The translations under genes were made by a program, and so were the position numbers. This document shows, in pieces, positions 1 through 7,489 of a stretch of DNA of 64,000 nucleotides (position 1 is the first letter of the stretch; the number at the start of each line of letters is the position of its first letter). The stretch spans positions 1,252,022-1,316,021 of the forward strand of contig NZ_LMFI01000001.1 of NCBI RefSeq assembly GCF_001426745.1, written 5' to 3'. A model generated the notes under the pieces. The model saw nothing but the letters and a program-made list of their open reading frames with translations, was not told where the DNA came from and did no database searches. The DNA comes from Nocardioides sp. Root140. GTDB taxonomy: Bacteria > Actinomycetota > Actinomycetes > Propionibacteriales > Nocardioidaceae.

Positions 1-1
1 A

Positions 2-211
2 CCGCGCACCCGCGACGTCCTCGTGCAGGAGGTGCGCCTGGCGGACGGCACGCCGCCGGCGATGGTGGTCGGTCCGTGGCTCGGGCGACTCGCCGTGCCG
101 CTCGCCCTCGGTGCGGCGCTGTTCCCCCTGCTGTCGTATCGTCTGCAACGCAGGAAGCGGGTCCCCCACGAGGCGGATCCCGAGCCGGACGACCAAGGGG
201 ACAACGCGTGA
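2..211 (+). CDS. lnt: Apolipoprotein N-acyltransferase, C-terminal end only
   Basis: Only the last 69 codons lie in the window; the gene starts before base 1. Lnt transfers a third acyl chain to the N-terminal cysteine of lipoproteins in the membrane. What can be seen is the end of the nitrilase-like domain (TRDVLVQEVRLADG), then a hydrophobic stretch (LAVPLALGAALFPLL) and a charged tail, which is the usual Lnt ending. The assignment also leans on position: actinobacterial lnt lies directly before, or fused to, the polyprenol-phosphate mannose synthase gene, and here its TGA overlaps the next gene's GTG by 4 bases. The identity is inferred from a short fragment. Confidence 0.68.
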   Translation, partial: PRTRDVLVQEVRLADGTPPAMVVGPWLGRLAVPLALGAALFPLLSYRLQRRKRVPHEADPEPDDQGDNA

Positions 212-963
212 CGTACGACGGACTGGGCCGCGTCGTGATGGTGATTCCGACGTACAACGAGTCGCTCAACATCGAGTGGATCGTCGCGCGTCTGCGCGAG
301 GCCCAACCCGGCGTCGACGTGATGATCGTCGACGACAACTCTCCCGACGGCACCGGCAAGCTGGCCGACAAGCTCGCCGAGGCCGATCCCCAGATCACCG
401 TCGTGCACCGCACGGAGAAGGCCGGGCTCGGTGCGGCGTACCTGCACGGCTTCCGGGTCGCCCTTGACCTGGGCTACGACGTGATCGGCGAGATGGACGC
501 CGACGGGTCCCACCAGCCCGAGCAGCTGCACAGGCTGCTCGACGCGCTGCGCACCGCCGACCTGGTCATCGGCTCCCGGTGGATCCCGGGCGGTTCGGTG
601 GTCAACTGGCCCAGGTCCCGTGAGTTCCTCTCCCGGGGCGGCAACCTCTACGTCCGCCTGTTGCTCGGCGTGAAGATCAAGGACGCCACCGCCGGGTTCC
701 GGGTCTTCAAGCGGGCCACGCTGGAGGCCATCGACATCGACACGGTCGAGTCCACCGGCTACGTCTTCCAGACCGACATGGCGTGGCGCACACTGCAGAC
801 CGGCGGCACCGTCGCCGAGGTGCCGATCGAGTTCATCGAGCGCGAGCGCGGCGACTCCAAGATGAGCGGTTCGGTGGCGACCGAGTCCCTGAAGCGGATC
901 ACCCGCTGGGGCCTGCACGAGCGGTGGGCCCGCCTCAAGCGCACCTTCCGGCGCGGGCGCTGA
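208..963 (+). CDS. ppm1: Polyprenol monophosphomannose synthase (GT2 family)
   Basis: The protein of 251 residues transfers mannose from GDP-mannose to a polyprenyl phosphate, the donor for mannolipids and protein O-mannosylation. It begins with the GT2 fold (VMVIPTYNES at about 9-18), followed by VDDNSPDGTG and the metal/nucleotide motif MDADGSHQPE near 95. It is the soluble, catalytic-domain-only form with no C-terminal membrane segments, so it probably depends on the neighbouring Lnt membrane protein as in mycobacteria. The GTG at 208 overlaps the lnt stop (GTGA) and the GT2 motif begins a few residues later; in-frame codons further upstream lie inside lnt and are not needed. fxsA follows after 5 bases, so the three genes look cotranscribed. 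Confidence 0.93.
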   Translation: MTYDGLGRVVMVIPTYNESLNIEWIVARLREAQPGVDVMIVDDNSPDGTGKLADKLAEADPQITVVHRTEKAGLGAAYLHGFRVALDLGYDVIGEMDADGSHQPEQLHRLLDALRTADLVIGSRWIPGGSVVNWPRSREFLSRGGNLYVRLLLGVKIKDATAGFRVFKRATLEAIDIDTVESTGYVFQTDMAWRTLQTGGTVAEVPIEFIERERGDSKMSGSVATESLKRITRWGLHERWARLKRTFRRGR

Positions 964-968
964 CGACC

Positions 969-1454
969 ATGCCTCGCCGTCGTCGGCTGCCCGGACTGCT
1001 GATCGCGGTCCTGTTCTTCGGGATCCCGCTGCTCGAGATCTACGTGCTGATCCAGGTCGGCCAGGTGATCGGCGTCGGCTGGACGATCCTGCTGCTGATC
1101 GCCGACAGCCTCCTCGGCGCCTGGTTGATCAAGCATGAGGGCGCCCGCGCGATGTCCGCGTTCAGCCAGGCGCTCTCCAGCGGCCGGATGCCGGCCAAGG
1201 AGATCGCCGACGGCATCCTGGTGCTGTCCGGCGGCATGCTCATGCTCTCGCCCGGTTTCGTGCTCGACATCGTGGGCCTGCTGCTCGTCCTCCCGTTCAC
1301 CCGACCGTTGGCCCGCCGAGGACTGTCCCGGTTCGTCGCGGCACGGCTGGTCACCGACCTGCCGTTCGGGGGCGGAAATGACAAGCGCCCCCGACCCGGT
1401 TCACAGGGAACCGTGGTCGAGGGCGAAGTCGTCGATGACGACCCGTCGAACTAG
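969..1454 (+). CDS. fxsA: FxsA family membrane protein
   Basis: This 161-residue protein belongs to the FxsA/YtzA family of small membrane proteins; E. coli FxsA relieves phage F exclusion when overproduced, but its normal role is not known. Three to four hydrophobic segments are visible (LPGLLIAVLFFGIPLLEIYV, VIGVGWTILLLIADSLLGAWL, and ILVLSGGMLMLSPGFVLDIV followed by a short one). The family hallmarks are the PLLEI start, the SLLGA turn and the LSPGF.LD motif. The C-terminal 40 residues are polar and acidic. Its stop codon overlaps that of rbpA on the other strand by four bases (CTAG), so the two genes converge with no room for a terminator between them. Confidence 0.88.
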   Translation: MPRRRRLPGLLIAVLFFGIPLLEIYVLIQVGQVIGVGWTILLLIADSLLGAWLIKHEGARAMSAFSQALSSGRMPAKEIADGILVLSGGMLMLSPGFVLDIVGLLLVLPFTRPLARRGLSRFVAARLVTDLPFGGGNDKRPRPGSQGTVVEGEVVDDDPSN

Positions 1455-1837
1455 ACGGACGCCTTCTTCTTGCTCTTCGAGGCGCGGTGCAGGTGCGCCG
1501 GGCCGATCTCTCCACCGCGGAGCAGCTCGAGCCGCTCGCTGAGGATGTCTTCGAGCTCCTTGATCGAGCGACGCTCGAGCAGCATGTCCCAGTGAGTACG
1601 AGCCGGCTTCTCAGCCTTCTCCTCGGGGAGGATGCCGTCGACGTTCAGCGCGACCGCCCCACACTTGGGGCATTCCCAGTTGGCCGGGATGTCCGCCTCG
1701 ACGGACATCGGGACCTCGAACTTGTGACCCTGCGGGCAGGCATAGCCCACCTGCTGACGTGCTGCGAACTCGATGCCGCGCTCGTCCTCGAAGCTCTGGC
1801 CTCCGAGCCGGGCTCCGCGCAATGTGCGCTCCGCCAT
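1451..1837 (-). CDS. rbpA: RNA polymerase-binding protein RbpA
   Basis: RbpA is an actinobacterial transcription factor that binds RNA polymerase and the group 1/2 sigma factors and stabilises the open complex. The 128-residue protein begins with the typical MAERTLRGARLGGQSFE and then has the zinc-ribbon core (YACPQGHKFEVPMS...WECPKCG at about 32-60), the basic linker (KPARTHWDMLLERRS) and the sigma-interacting helix (IKELEDILSERLELLR). A GGAGG ribosome site lies a few bases upstream of the ATG. The promoter region contains a GGAAT-N18-GTT element of the SigR/SigH type, as known for rbpA in Streptomyces, which suggests induction by thiol-oxidative stress. Confidence 0.96.
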   Translation of the reverse strand: MAERTLRGARLGGQSFEDERGIEFAARQQVGYACPQGHKFEVPMSVEADIPANWECPKCGAVALNVDGILPEEKAEKPARTHWDMLLERRSIKELEDILSERLELLRGGEIGPAHLHRASKSKKKASV

Positions 1838-1938
1838 GAGCTACCTCCGATTGACGTTCTGATTTGTCTCTTCGTGGTTGAGACGGAGTCCCCCCACAAC
1901 CATGACGGGGCTTTCGTGCGTGCCACGTCACACCTACA

Positions 1939-1964
1939 AACGTACGACGGGGGCCAAGGATTCC
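1939..1964 (-). promoter_or_regulatory. Candidate SigR/SigH-type promoter of rbpA
   Basis: Reading on the minus strand, GGAAT (1964-1960) is followed after exactly 18 bases by GTT (1941-1939). This matches the GGAAT-N18-GTT consensus of actinobacterial SigR/SigH promoters, and rbpA is a known SigR target in Streptomyces. It leaves a leader of roughly 95 bases before the rbpA ATG. The match is by eye. Confidence 0.55.
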
Positions 1965-1984
1965 TCAGGAGAGCTGAATGTGGC

Positions 1985-1998
1985 CGAACGCACGTTCG
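1985..1998. promoter_or_regulatory. Candidate LexA (SOS) box
   Basis: The sequence CGAACGCACGTTCG is a palindrome of the form GAAC-N4-GTTC, the Cheo/LexA box of Gram-positive bacteria. It sits about 21 bases upstream of the rbpA -35 element and 20 bases past the stop of the transporter gene on the minus strand. It could instead be a small hairpin ending the transporter transcript. Its position upstream of, not over, a promoter weakens the SOS reading. Confidence 0.35.
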
Positions 1999-2017
1999 GG
2001 GCTCACTCCGGGAGGAT

Positions 2018-3376
2018 CTAGATGACCGACGGCTCCACGTTACCGGCTTCGCGGATCCCGCGCGCGGTGTCCACCTTCAGGAGCAGCAGGCCACCGAGGA
2101 CGAAGAACGCGATGAGGGCGAAGATGGCCGGCCGGTAGGAGTCGGTCAGCTGGTAGACCACACCGAAGGTGAGCGTGCCGAACCACGAGGTACCTCGGTC
2201 CATCGCGTGGTAGAAGCTGAAGAACTCACCCTCACGCCCGCGGGGGATCAGCAGGGAGAAGTAGGAGCGGGCCAGTGCCTGCGTGCCGCCGAGCACCAGA
2301 CCGATCGCGAAGCCCATCGCCAGGAACGGCACGATCTGCTCCTTGGGCAGGACCAGGGCCACCGCCACGATGGCCATCCAGATGACCAACCCGACGAGGA
2401 TGACCTGTTTCGCGCCGTACTTCTCGGCTGCCTTGCCGAAGACCAGGGCGCCCGCGAACGCGACGAACTGGACCATCAGGATCGTCCCGATCAGCACCGA
2501 CGTGCCGAAGCCGAGCTCCTCGGCGCCATAGATCGAGGACGACGCGATGACGGTCTGGATGCCGTCGTTGAAGAAGAGGTAGGCGCCGAGGAAGGTCAGC
2601 GCCATCGGGTAGTTCTTCATGTCCTTGAGCGTGGCCCAGAGCTGGCCGAAGCTCTGCGAGATGATGCCGCCCTCCTCGGCGACCACGTGGACCGGCTCGT
2701 GGTTGCGCAGGCGCAGGTAGGGGATGAACGTGAACCCCGCCCACCAGATCGCCGCCGAGAGCATGCTCAGCCGCACCGAGAAGCCCTCCGACATGCCGAA
2801 CGTGTCGTGGAACAGGAACATGACCAGGTTCACGACCAGCAGCAGTCCGCCGCCGAGGTAGCCCCAGGCCCAGCCCCGCGAGGAGACCCGGTCGCGTTCC
2901 TCCTCGGTGGAGATCAACGGCAGGATCGAGTCGTTGAACACGGTGGACGCGCCGAGGCAGAGGTTCGCCCCGATCACCGCGATCGCACCGATCTGCCAGT
3001 TCTCGCCCTTGCAGAAGAACAGCAGGGAGGCGAACGCGGCACCGGTCCACGCGAAGCCGGCGAGCAGACCCTTCTTGTTCGCCGTACGGTCGGCCACCGC
3101 GCCGAGCAGCGGCAGCAGGATCGCCGACAGGATCGTGGAGAAGGTGACGAGGTACGACGGCAGGGCCCCGGGTGCGATCGAGAGTCCGAGGACGTCGATG
3201 CGGTTGTCGACCGCCGCGTTCTTCGCGATCGCGATCAGGTAGGGGCCGAGCATGACCGTCGACACGGTGGTGACGTAGGCCGAGTTGGCCCAGTCGTACC
3301 AGTACCAGGCCTTCTGCTCCCGTGCCCGCGCCAGCGGCCTCAGGTCCGCAATCCCGCTGACTCCGTTGTCCGCCAT
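2018..3376 (-). CDS. MFS transporter, UMF1/Atg22-like
   Basis: This 452-residue protein has about twelve hydrophobic segments and an N-terminal signature, AWYWYDWANSAY, typical of the UMF1 (unknown major facilitator 1)/Atg22-like family. Fungal Atg22 effluxes amino acids from the vacuole; the substrates of bacterial members are not established. Other MFS features are the loop LLGAVADRTANKKG after the second to third segments and a long cytoplasmic loop near the middle (NHEPVHVVAEEGG). The start ATG lies 4 bases past the stop of the glycerophosphodiester phosphodiesterase gene upstream, so the two form an operon. Transport of a lipid-breakdown product is possible but is only inferred from that pairing. 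Confidence 0.86.
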   Translation of the reverse strand: MADNGVSGIADLRPLARAREQKAWYWYDWANSAYVTTVSTVMLGPYLIAIAKNAAVDNRIDVLGLSIAPGALPSYLVTFSTILSAILLPLLGAVADRTANKKGLLAGFAWTGAAFASLLFFCKGENWQIGAIAVIGANLCLGASTVFNDSILPLISTEEERDRVSSRGWAWGYLGGGLLLVVNLVMFLFHDTFGMSEGFSVRLSMLSAAIWWAGFTFIPYLRLRNHEPVHVVAEEGGIISQSFGQLWATLKDMKNYPMALTFLGAYLFFNDGIQTVIASSSIYGAEELGFGTSVLIGTILMVQFVAFAGALVFGKAAEKYGAKQVILVGLVIWMAIVAVALVLPKEQIVPFLAMGFAIGLVLGGTQALARSYFSLLIPRGREGEFFSFYHAMDRGTSWFGTLTFGVVYQLTDSYRPAIFALIAFFVLGGLLLLKVDTARGIREAGNVEPSVI

Positions 3377-3380
3377 GTGC

Positions 3381-4175
3381 TCATCCCTCCCAGTGGCCGT
3401 GCTCGACGAGCACGGTCTTGAGTATGTCGGTGCGATCGGTCATCAGACCGTCGACACCACGTTCGAGCAGCTCGACCATTTCGGCCGGCTCGTCGATCGT
3501 CCAGACGTGCACATGGGTGCCGACGGCGTGCGCCTTGCGCACCAGCCACCGGCTGGCCACCGGGATCGGCCCCCTGCGGTGGGGGATCTGCAGCGCGGCG
3601 ACGTGGCCGCGGGTCAGCAGCCGGGCGATCCGTCCGGTGGGGGAGAGCACCCAGACCACCACCTCCAGCGGGTGCGCGCTGGTGGGCACCCGTCCGCCGG
3701 TCAGCCTGCGGAACTGGCCGAGGCTGCGACCGTTGAAGGAACCGACCAGGACCCGGTCGTGGGCCTCACGGGCTCCGATGAAGTCGGCCAGCGGGCGTAC
3801 GGCGGCAGCCGACTTGATGTCGATGTTGAACCGGGCTCCGGGGAACGCGTCGAAGAGCTCGGCCAGGGTCGGCACCCGCTCCTTGCCACCGATCAGCGCG
3901 CCCTGCACCTCGGCGTAGGTCAGCGCCGCGATCTCGCCCTTGCGGTCGGTGACCCGGTCGAGGACGGTGTCGTGGAAGGCGAGCAGGACGCCGTCGCGGG
4001 TGGCGTGCACGTCGGTCTCGAGGTAGCGGTAGCCGAGGTCGAAGGCGTGCTGGAATGCCGCCATGGTGTTCTCCAACCCCTCGATCTCGGGGTGGAAGGC
4101 ACCGCCCCGATGGGCGAAGGCGAGCGGTCCGGTGGGCTCGTCGAGGAACGGGAATCCTGTGGGGCGTCGGGTCAC
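3381..4175 (-). CDS. Glycerophosphodiester phosphodiesterase
   Basis: The enzyme hydrolyses glycerophosphodiesters to glycerol 3-phosphate and an alcohol. The 264-residue protein is a single GDPD TIM barrel with no signal peptide, so it should be cytoplasmic. Visible motifs are FAHRGG with the catalytic His, ENTMAAFQHAFDLGYRYLETDVHAT with the metal-binding Glu and Asp, VLLAFHDTVLDRVTD with the second His, and a C-terminal HVWTIDEPAEM...GVDGLMTDR. The GTG at 4175 gives the usual VTRRPTGFPFLDEP start; an ATG at 4196 would add seven residues (MCVLNAV) and neither has a good ribosome site. It is cotranscribed with the MFS gene downstream and is divergent from the zinc-ribbon gene. Confidence 0.9.
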   Translation of the reverse strand: MTRRPTGFPFLDEPTGPLAFAHRGGAFHPEIEGLENTMAAFQHAFDLGYRYLETDVHATRDGVLLAFHDTVLDRVTDRKGEIAALTYAEVQGALIGGKERVPTLAELFDAFPGARFNIDIKSAAAVRPLADFIGAREAHDRVLVGSFNGRSLGQFRRLTGGRVPTSAHPLEVVVWVLSPTGRIARLLTRGHVAALQIPHRRGPIPVASRWLVRKAHAVGTHVHVWTIDEPAEMVELLERGVDGLMTDRTDILKTVLVEHGHWEG

Positions 4176-4271
4176 GACTGCATTCAACACGCACATGGGG
4201 CAATCGTGTCCCCGAAACGACGGCGCGGCATGCGCCCGGATACTCAGATTCCTTGCCCACAAAGGAGTAAC

Positions 4272-4547
4272 GTGCGCCCCATGGAGGACTCGCTGAAGTG
4301 CCCGAACTGCGGCGCCGAGATGGTCGAACGCGATCTCGGCCGGATGAGTGTCAACCAGTGCCCCGAGGGGCACGGCGTGTTCCTGGCCCGGGCCGACCTG
4401 GGCGAGTTCATCGACGCCGAGAACGACTGGCACCGTGAGGGCGGCGGCTTCCACACCGCCCCGCTCCCACGCATCACGGCCGACATGAGCAAGCCCCCGC
4501 CGATGGCACCACGGGCTCCCGCGTTCATCGCCACGCTCTTCACCTGA
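4272..4547 (+). CDS. Small zinc-ribbon (zf-TFIIB-like) protein
   Basis: A 91-residue protein with an N-terminal zinc ribbon, LKCPNCGAEMVER...VNQCPEGHGVFL, where CPNC and CPEGH supply the ligands. This is the pattern of the TFIIB-type zinc-ribbon family PF13453, whose members are widespread and functionally uncharacterised. The remainder (GEFIDAENDWHREGGGFHT and a proline-rich tail) resembles actinobacterial homologues. The GTG at 4272 is chosen because AAAGGAG ends 4 bases before it; an ATG at 4281 is in frame but further from the site. No function can be assigned. Confidence 0.8.
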   Translation: MRPMEDSLKCPNCGAEMVERDLGRMSVNQCPEGHGVFLARADLGEFIDAENDWHREGGGFHTAPLPRITADMSKPPPMAPRAPAFIATLFT

Positions 4548-4549
4548 GC

Positions 4550-4575
4550 CCGGTCGCCCCGCGCGGGGCGACCGG
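4550..4575. terminator. Bidirectional hairpin between convergent genes
   Basis: CCGGTCGCCCC and GGGGCGACCGG form a perfect 11-bp stem with a GCGC loop. It sits exactly between the stop of the zinc-ribbon gene on + (4547) and the stop of the HTH-MurA gene on - (4586). There is no T-run, as is usual in this GC range. Confidence 0.7.
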
Positions 4576-4585
4576 CCCGCGAGCC

Positions 4586-6115
4586 TCAGATGTCGCGGAA
4601 GGTGACGATGTTGGCACCGAGGGTGTTCAGCCGCTCGGCGAGGTCCTCGTAGCCACGGTGGATCACGTACGTCGAACGCAGCACCGAGGTGCCCTTCGAC
4701 GCCAGCATGGCCAGCAGGATCACCACGGCGGGACGCAGCGCGGGCGGGCAGACGATCTCGGTGCCCGACCAGCGTGTGGGCCCCTCGACCAGCACCCGGT
4801 GCGGGTCGAGCAGCTTCACCTGTGCGCCGAGCTTGGTCAGCTCGGTGAGGTAGATGGCGCGGTTCTCGTAGACCCAGTCGTGCAGCAGCGTCTGGCCCTC
4901 GGCGACGGCGGCGATCACCGCGAAGAACGGCAGGTTGTCGATGTTGAGGCCCGGGAACGGCATCGGGTGGATCTTGTCCATGGGTGCCCGCAGCTGCGAC
5001 TGGCGCGTGGAGACGTCGACAAGACGGGTGTGGCCGTTCTCCGCGAAGTACTCCTCGGAGCGGCTGTAGTTGAAGCCCATCTCCTCGAGGGTGGCCAGCT
5101 CGATCTCGAGGAACTCGATCGGCACCCGGCGGATGGTGATCTCGGAGTTGGTCACGATGGCCGCGGCCAGCAGTGACATCGCCTCGATCGGGTCCTCGCT
5201 GGGCGCGTAGTCCACGTCGACGTCGATCTGGGTGCGGCCGGTGACCGTCAGGGTGGTCGAGCCGATGCCCTCCACCGTGACGCCGAGACGCTGCAGGTAG
5301 AAGCAGAGGTCCTGGACCATGTAGTTGGACGACGCGTTGCGGATCACCGTGGTGCCGGGGTTCAGGGCGGCGGCCATCAGGGCGTTCTCGGTGACGGTGT
5401 CGCCGCGCTCTGTGAGCACGATCGGACGCAGCGGCTCGATGGCCCGGTTGACCGTGGCGTGGTAGCTGCCTTCGGTCGCCTTCACGTCGAGGCCGAACGG
5501 GCGCAGTGCGGCCATGTGCGGCTGGACCGTGCGGTCGCCGAGGTTGCAGCCGCCGGCGTACGGCAGGTCGAAGACGTCTTCACGGTGCAGGAGCGGGCCG
5601 AGGAACATGATGATCGAGCGGGTACGGCGCGCGGCCTCCTCGTCGATGTTGGCCAGGTCGAGCTGGGCCGGCGGCACTATCTCGAGGTCGTTGCTGTCGT
5701 TGAGCCACCGGGTCTGGACGCCGATGCTGTCGAGCACCTCGAGCAGGCGGTTGACCTCTTCGATGCGGGCGACCTTGCGCAGCGTCGTACGCCCCTTGTT
5801 GAGCAGGGAGGCACAGAGTAGGGCGACACCGGCGTTCTTCGACGACTTCACGTCGATGGTGCCCGAGAGCGTCGTCGGCCCGGTGACCCGCAGGTGGGTG
5901 GGTCCGCCGGCGCCGAGCGCCACGATCTCGGAGTCGAGGGCGGAGCCGATGCGGGCCAGCATCTCGAGGGAGAGGTTCTGGTGACCCTTCTCGATGCGGT
6001 TGACCGCAGACTGACTGGTGGCGAGCAGGTCGGCCAACTGCTGCTGGGTGAGTCCGCGGTGCTTGCGGGCATCGCGGATCAGGTTGCCGATGCGTCCGAG
6101 GTAGTCCTGAGTCAT
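4586..6115 (-). CDS. XRE-type HTH fused to a MurA-like enolpyruvyl transferase
   Basis: The 509-residue protein combines a DNA-binding and an enzyme domain. Residues about 8-60 are an XRE helix-turn-helix (IGNLIRDARKHRGLTQQQLA...SQSAVNRIEKG). Residues about 72-509 are a full-length UDP-GlcNAc 1-carboxyvinyltransferase fold, the first committed step of peptidoglycan synthesis. Active-site positions appear retained: Lys93 in SSKNA, Cys190 in GGCNLGDRTVQPH (the fosfomycin-target cysteine of MurA), Asp393 in NIDNL and Arg461 in ALRPA. It therefore could be catalytic, a metabolite-sensing regulator, or both. The gene is alone on its strand and diverges from an alcohol dehydrogenase over a 66-base gap holding a near-perfect palindrome 10 bases before its ATG, which suggests autoregulation. 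A second, HTH-free murA is expected elsewhere in the genome. Confidence 0.93.
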   Translation of the reverse strand: MTQDYLGRIGNLIRDARKHRGLTQQQLADLLATSQSAVNRIEKGHQNLSLEMLARIGSALDSEIVALGAGGPTHLRVTGPTTLSGTIDVKSSKNAGVALLCASLLNKGRTTLRKVARIEEVNRLLEVLDSIGVQTRWLNDSNDLEIVPPAQLDLANIDEEAARRTRSIIMFLGPLLHREDVFDLPYAGGCNLGDRTVQPHMAALRPFGLDVKATEGSYHATVNRAIEPLRPIVLTERGDTVTENALMAAALNPGTTVIRNASSNYMVQDLCFYLQRLGVTVEGIGSTTLTVTGRTQIDVDVDYAPSEDPIEAMSLLAAAIVTNSEITIRRVPIEFLEIELATLEEMGFNYSRSEEYFAENGHTRLVDVSTRQSQLRAPMDKIHPMPFPGLNIDNLPFFAVIAAVAEGQTLLHDWVYENRAIYLTELTKLGAQVKLLDPHRVLVEGPTRWSGTEIVCPPALRPAVVILLAMLASKGTSVLRSTYVIHRGYEDLAERLNTLGANIVTFRDI

Positions 6116-6125
6116 GCCGACGACG

Positions 6126-6145
6126 GTATCTCAGATATGAGATAC
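6126..6145. promoter_or_regulatory. Palindromic operator candidate between HTH-MurA and alcohol dehydrogenase
   Basis: GTATCTCA-GATA-TGAGATAC is an inverted repeat with perfect 8-bp arms and a 4-bp centre. It is AT-rich against the surrounding sequence, lies 10 bases upstream of the HTH-MurA ATG (6115) and 36 bases upstream of the dehydrogenase ATG (6182), and has the size expected for an XRE-family dimer. Binding by the HTH domain of the adjacent protein is inferred. Confidence 0.58.
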
Positions 6146-6181
6146 GTCAAAAGTCCCACGCCGCGTGCAAGGATTCTTCAC

Positions 6182-7198
6182 ATGCGCGCCACCACCATCC
6201 ACGGCACTCGGGACATCAGGATCTCCGAGGTGCCCGACCCGACCATCGATGCCCCTACCGACGCCATCGTCAAGGTCGTGGCGGGCTGCGTCTGCGGCTC
6301 CGACCTCTGGCCCTACCGGGGAGAGAACCGGATCACGGCGGGGGACACCATCGGCCACGAGGCCGTCGGGGTCGTGGAGGAAGTCGGGGCGGCGGTGACC
6401 AGCTTCAAGCCGGGCGACTTCGTGGTCATCCCGTTCTGTCACGCTGACAACACCTGCCCGCACTGTGCTGTCGGCATGCACTCGGTGTGCGACAACCTCG
6501 GATTCACCCACAGCGGCCAGGCGGAGTACACCAAGGTGTTCCAGGCCGAGGGCTCCTTGGTCAGGACCGACGGCATGCCCGACGAATCGCTGATCCCGTC
6601 GCTGCTGGCCCTGGCCGACGTGATGCCCACCGGCTGGCACGCAGCGACCGCGGCTCGGGTGAAGGCCGGCGACACGGTCGTCGTGGTCGGTGACGGCGCG
6701 GTCGGACTCTGCGGAGTCCTCGCTGCGGCACAGATGGGCGCCGAGCGCGTGGTCGCGATGTCGCGCCATGAGTCGCGCCAGGAGATCGCCCGCACCTTCG
6801 GGGCCACCGACATCGTCGCCGAACGCGGCGACGAGGGCGCGCAGCGGATCGCCGAGATCACCAACGGCATCGGCGCGGACGCCGTGCTCGAGTGCGTCGG
6901 CACCGACCAGTCGATCAAGACCGCCTTCAGGATCGCCCGGCCGGGAGCCACCGTCGGCTTCGTCGGCGCTCCCCACGGCGTCGAGCTCCCGGTGCGCAAG
7001 ATGTTCGAGCGCAACGTCGGCCTGGCCGGTGGCATGGCGCCGGTCCGGGCCTACCTGCCCGACCTGCTCCAGCGCGTCGTGGACGGCACGATCAACCCCG
7101 GCCTCGTCTTCGACCTGACCCTGCCACTCGACCAGGTGGCCGATGCCTACAAGGCGATGGACGAGCGCACCGCGACGAAGGTCATGGTGCAGCCATGA
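6182..7198 (+). CDS. Zinc-dependent alcohol dehydrogenase family protein
   Basis: A 338-residue medium-chain dehydrogenase/reductase. The N-terminal GroES-like domain shows catalytic zinc ligands (CVCGSDL with Cys38, GHEAVG with His59) and the structural zinc lobe of four cysteines/histidines (CHADNTCPHCAVGMHSVCD). The Rossmann domain has VVVVGDGAVGLCGVLAA at about 165-182 for the dinucleotide. The sequence resembles the threonine dehydrogenase/sorbitol dehydrogenase-like branch often annotated as zinc-dependent alcohol dehydrogenase; the substrate cannot be read from sequence. The ATG at 6182 starts the usual MRATTIHG and no upstream extension is needed. Its stop overlaps the ATG of the next small gene (ATGA). 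Confidence 0.93.
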   Translation: MRATTIHGTRDIRISEVPDPTIDAPTDAIVKVVAGCVCGSDLWPYRGENRITAGDTIGHEAVGVVEEVGAAVTSFKPGDFVVIPFCHADNTCPHCAVGMHSVCDNLGFTHSGQAEYTKVFQAEGSLVRTDGMPDESLIPSLLALADVMPTGWHAATAARVKAGDTVVVVGDGAVGLCGVLAAAQMGAERVVAMSRHESRQEIARTFGATDIVAERGDEGAQRIAEITNGIGADAVLECVGTDQSIKTAFRIARPGATVGFVGAPHGVELPVRKMFERNVGLAGGMAPVRAYLPDLLQRVVDGTINPGLVFDLTLPLDQVADAYKAMDERTATKVMVQP

Positions 7199-7383
7199 GC
7201 CGCGGCATCCGCATCACCGTCGGCGTCCTTCTGGTCCTCCTCGGGTTCCTCTTCTGGGGCCAGGGCCTCGGCGCCATCGAGGGAAGCGCGATGACCGGCA
7301 GCACCTTCTGGGCGTACGCCGGCCCCGTCATCGCCGGACTCGGTGTGGCCCTGTTGTTCGTCACGTTCCAGAAGCGCCGCTGA
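7195..7383 (+). CDS. Small two-segment membrane protein
   Basis: A 62-residue protein with two hydrophobic segments (ITVGVLLVLLGFLFWGQG and FWAYAGPVIAGLGVALLFVTF) joined by a short loop and ending in KRR. It starts inside the stop codon of the dehydrogenase gene and is therefore translationally coupled to it. I recognise the general type (small actinobacterial membrane proteins of unknown role) but no specific family. Confidence 0.75.
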   Translation: MSRGIRITVGVLLVLLGFLFWGQGLGAIEGSAMTGSTFWAYAGPVIAGLGVALLFVTFQKRR

Positions 7384-7434
7384 CCAGGTTCTCGTCGGGG
7401 GAGCTGAAGTTGAAAACACCTTCCTGGGTGCGGC

Positions 7435-7478
7435 GAGTGGTTTCGAGACAGGCGCTGGCGGGCCTTCCTCGACCATCG
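7435..7478 (+). repeat. Dispersed REP-like repeat, copy 1
   Basis: About 41 bases running from TGGTTTCGAGACAGGC to CTTCCTCGACCATCG match, with substitutions, the copies at 57831-57878, 57771-57819 and (reverse) 55928-55970. The ends are partly complementary (TGGTT...AACCA in better copies), so each unit could fold. It lies in the short intergenic space after the small membrane protein gene. Confidence 0.5.
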
Positions 7479-7489
7479 TGCGCTTGAGG

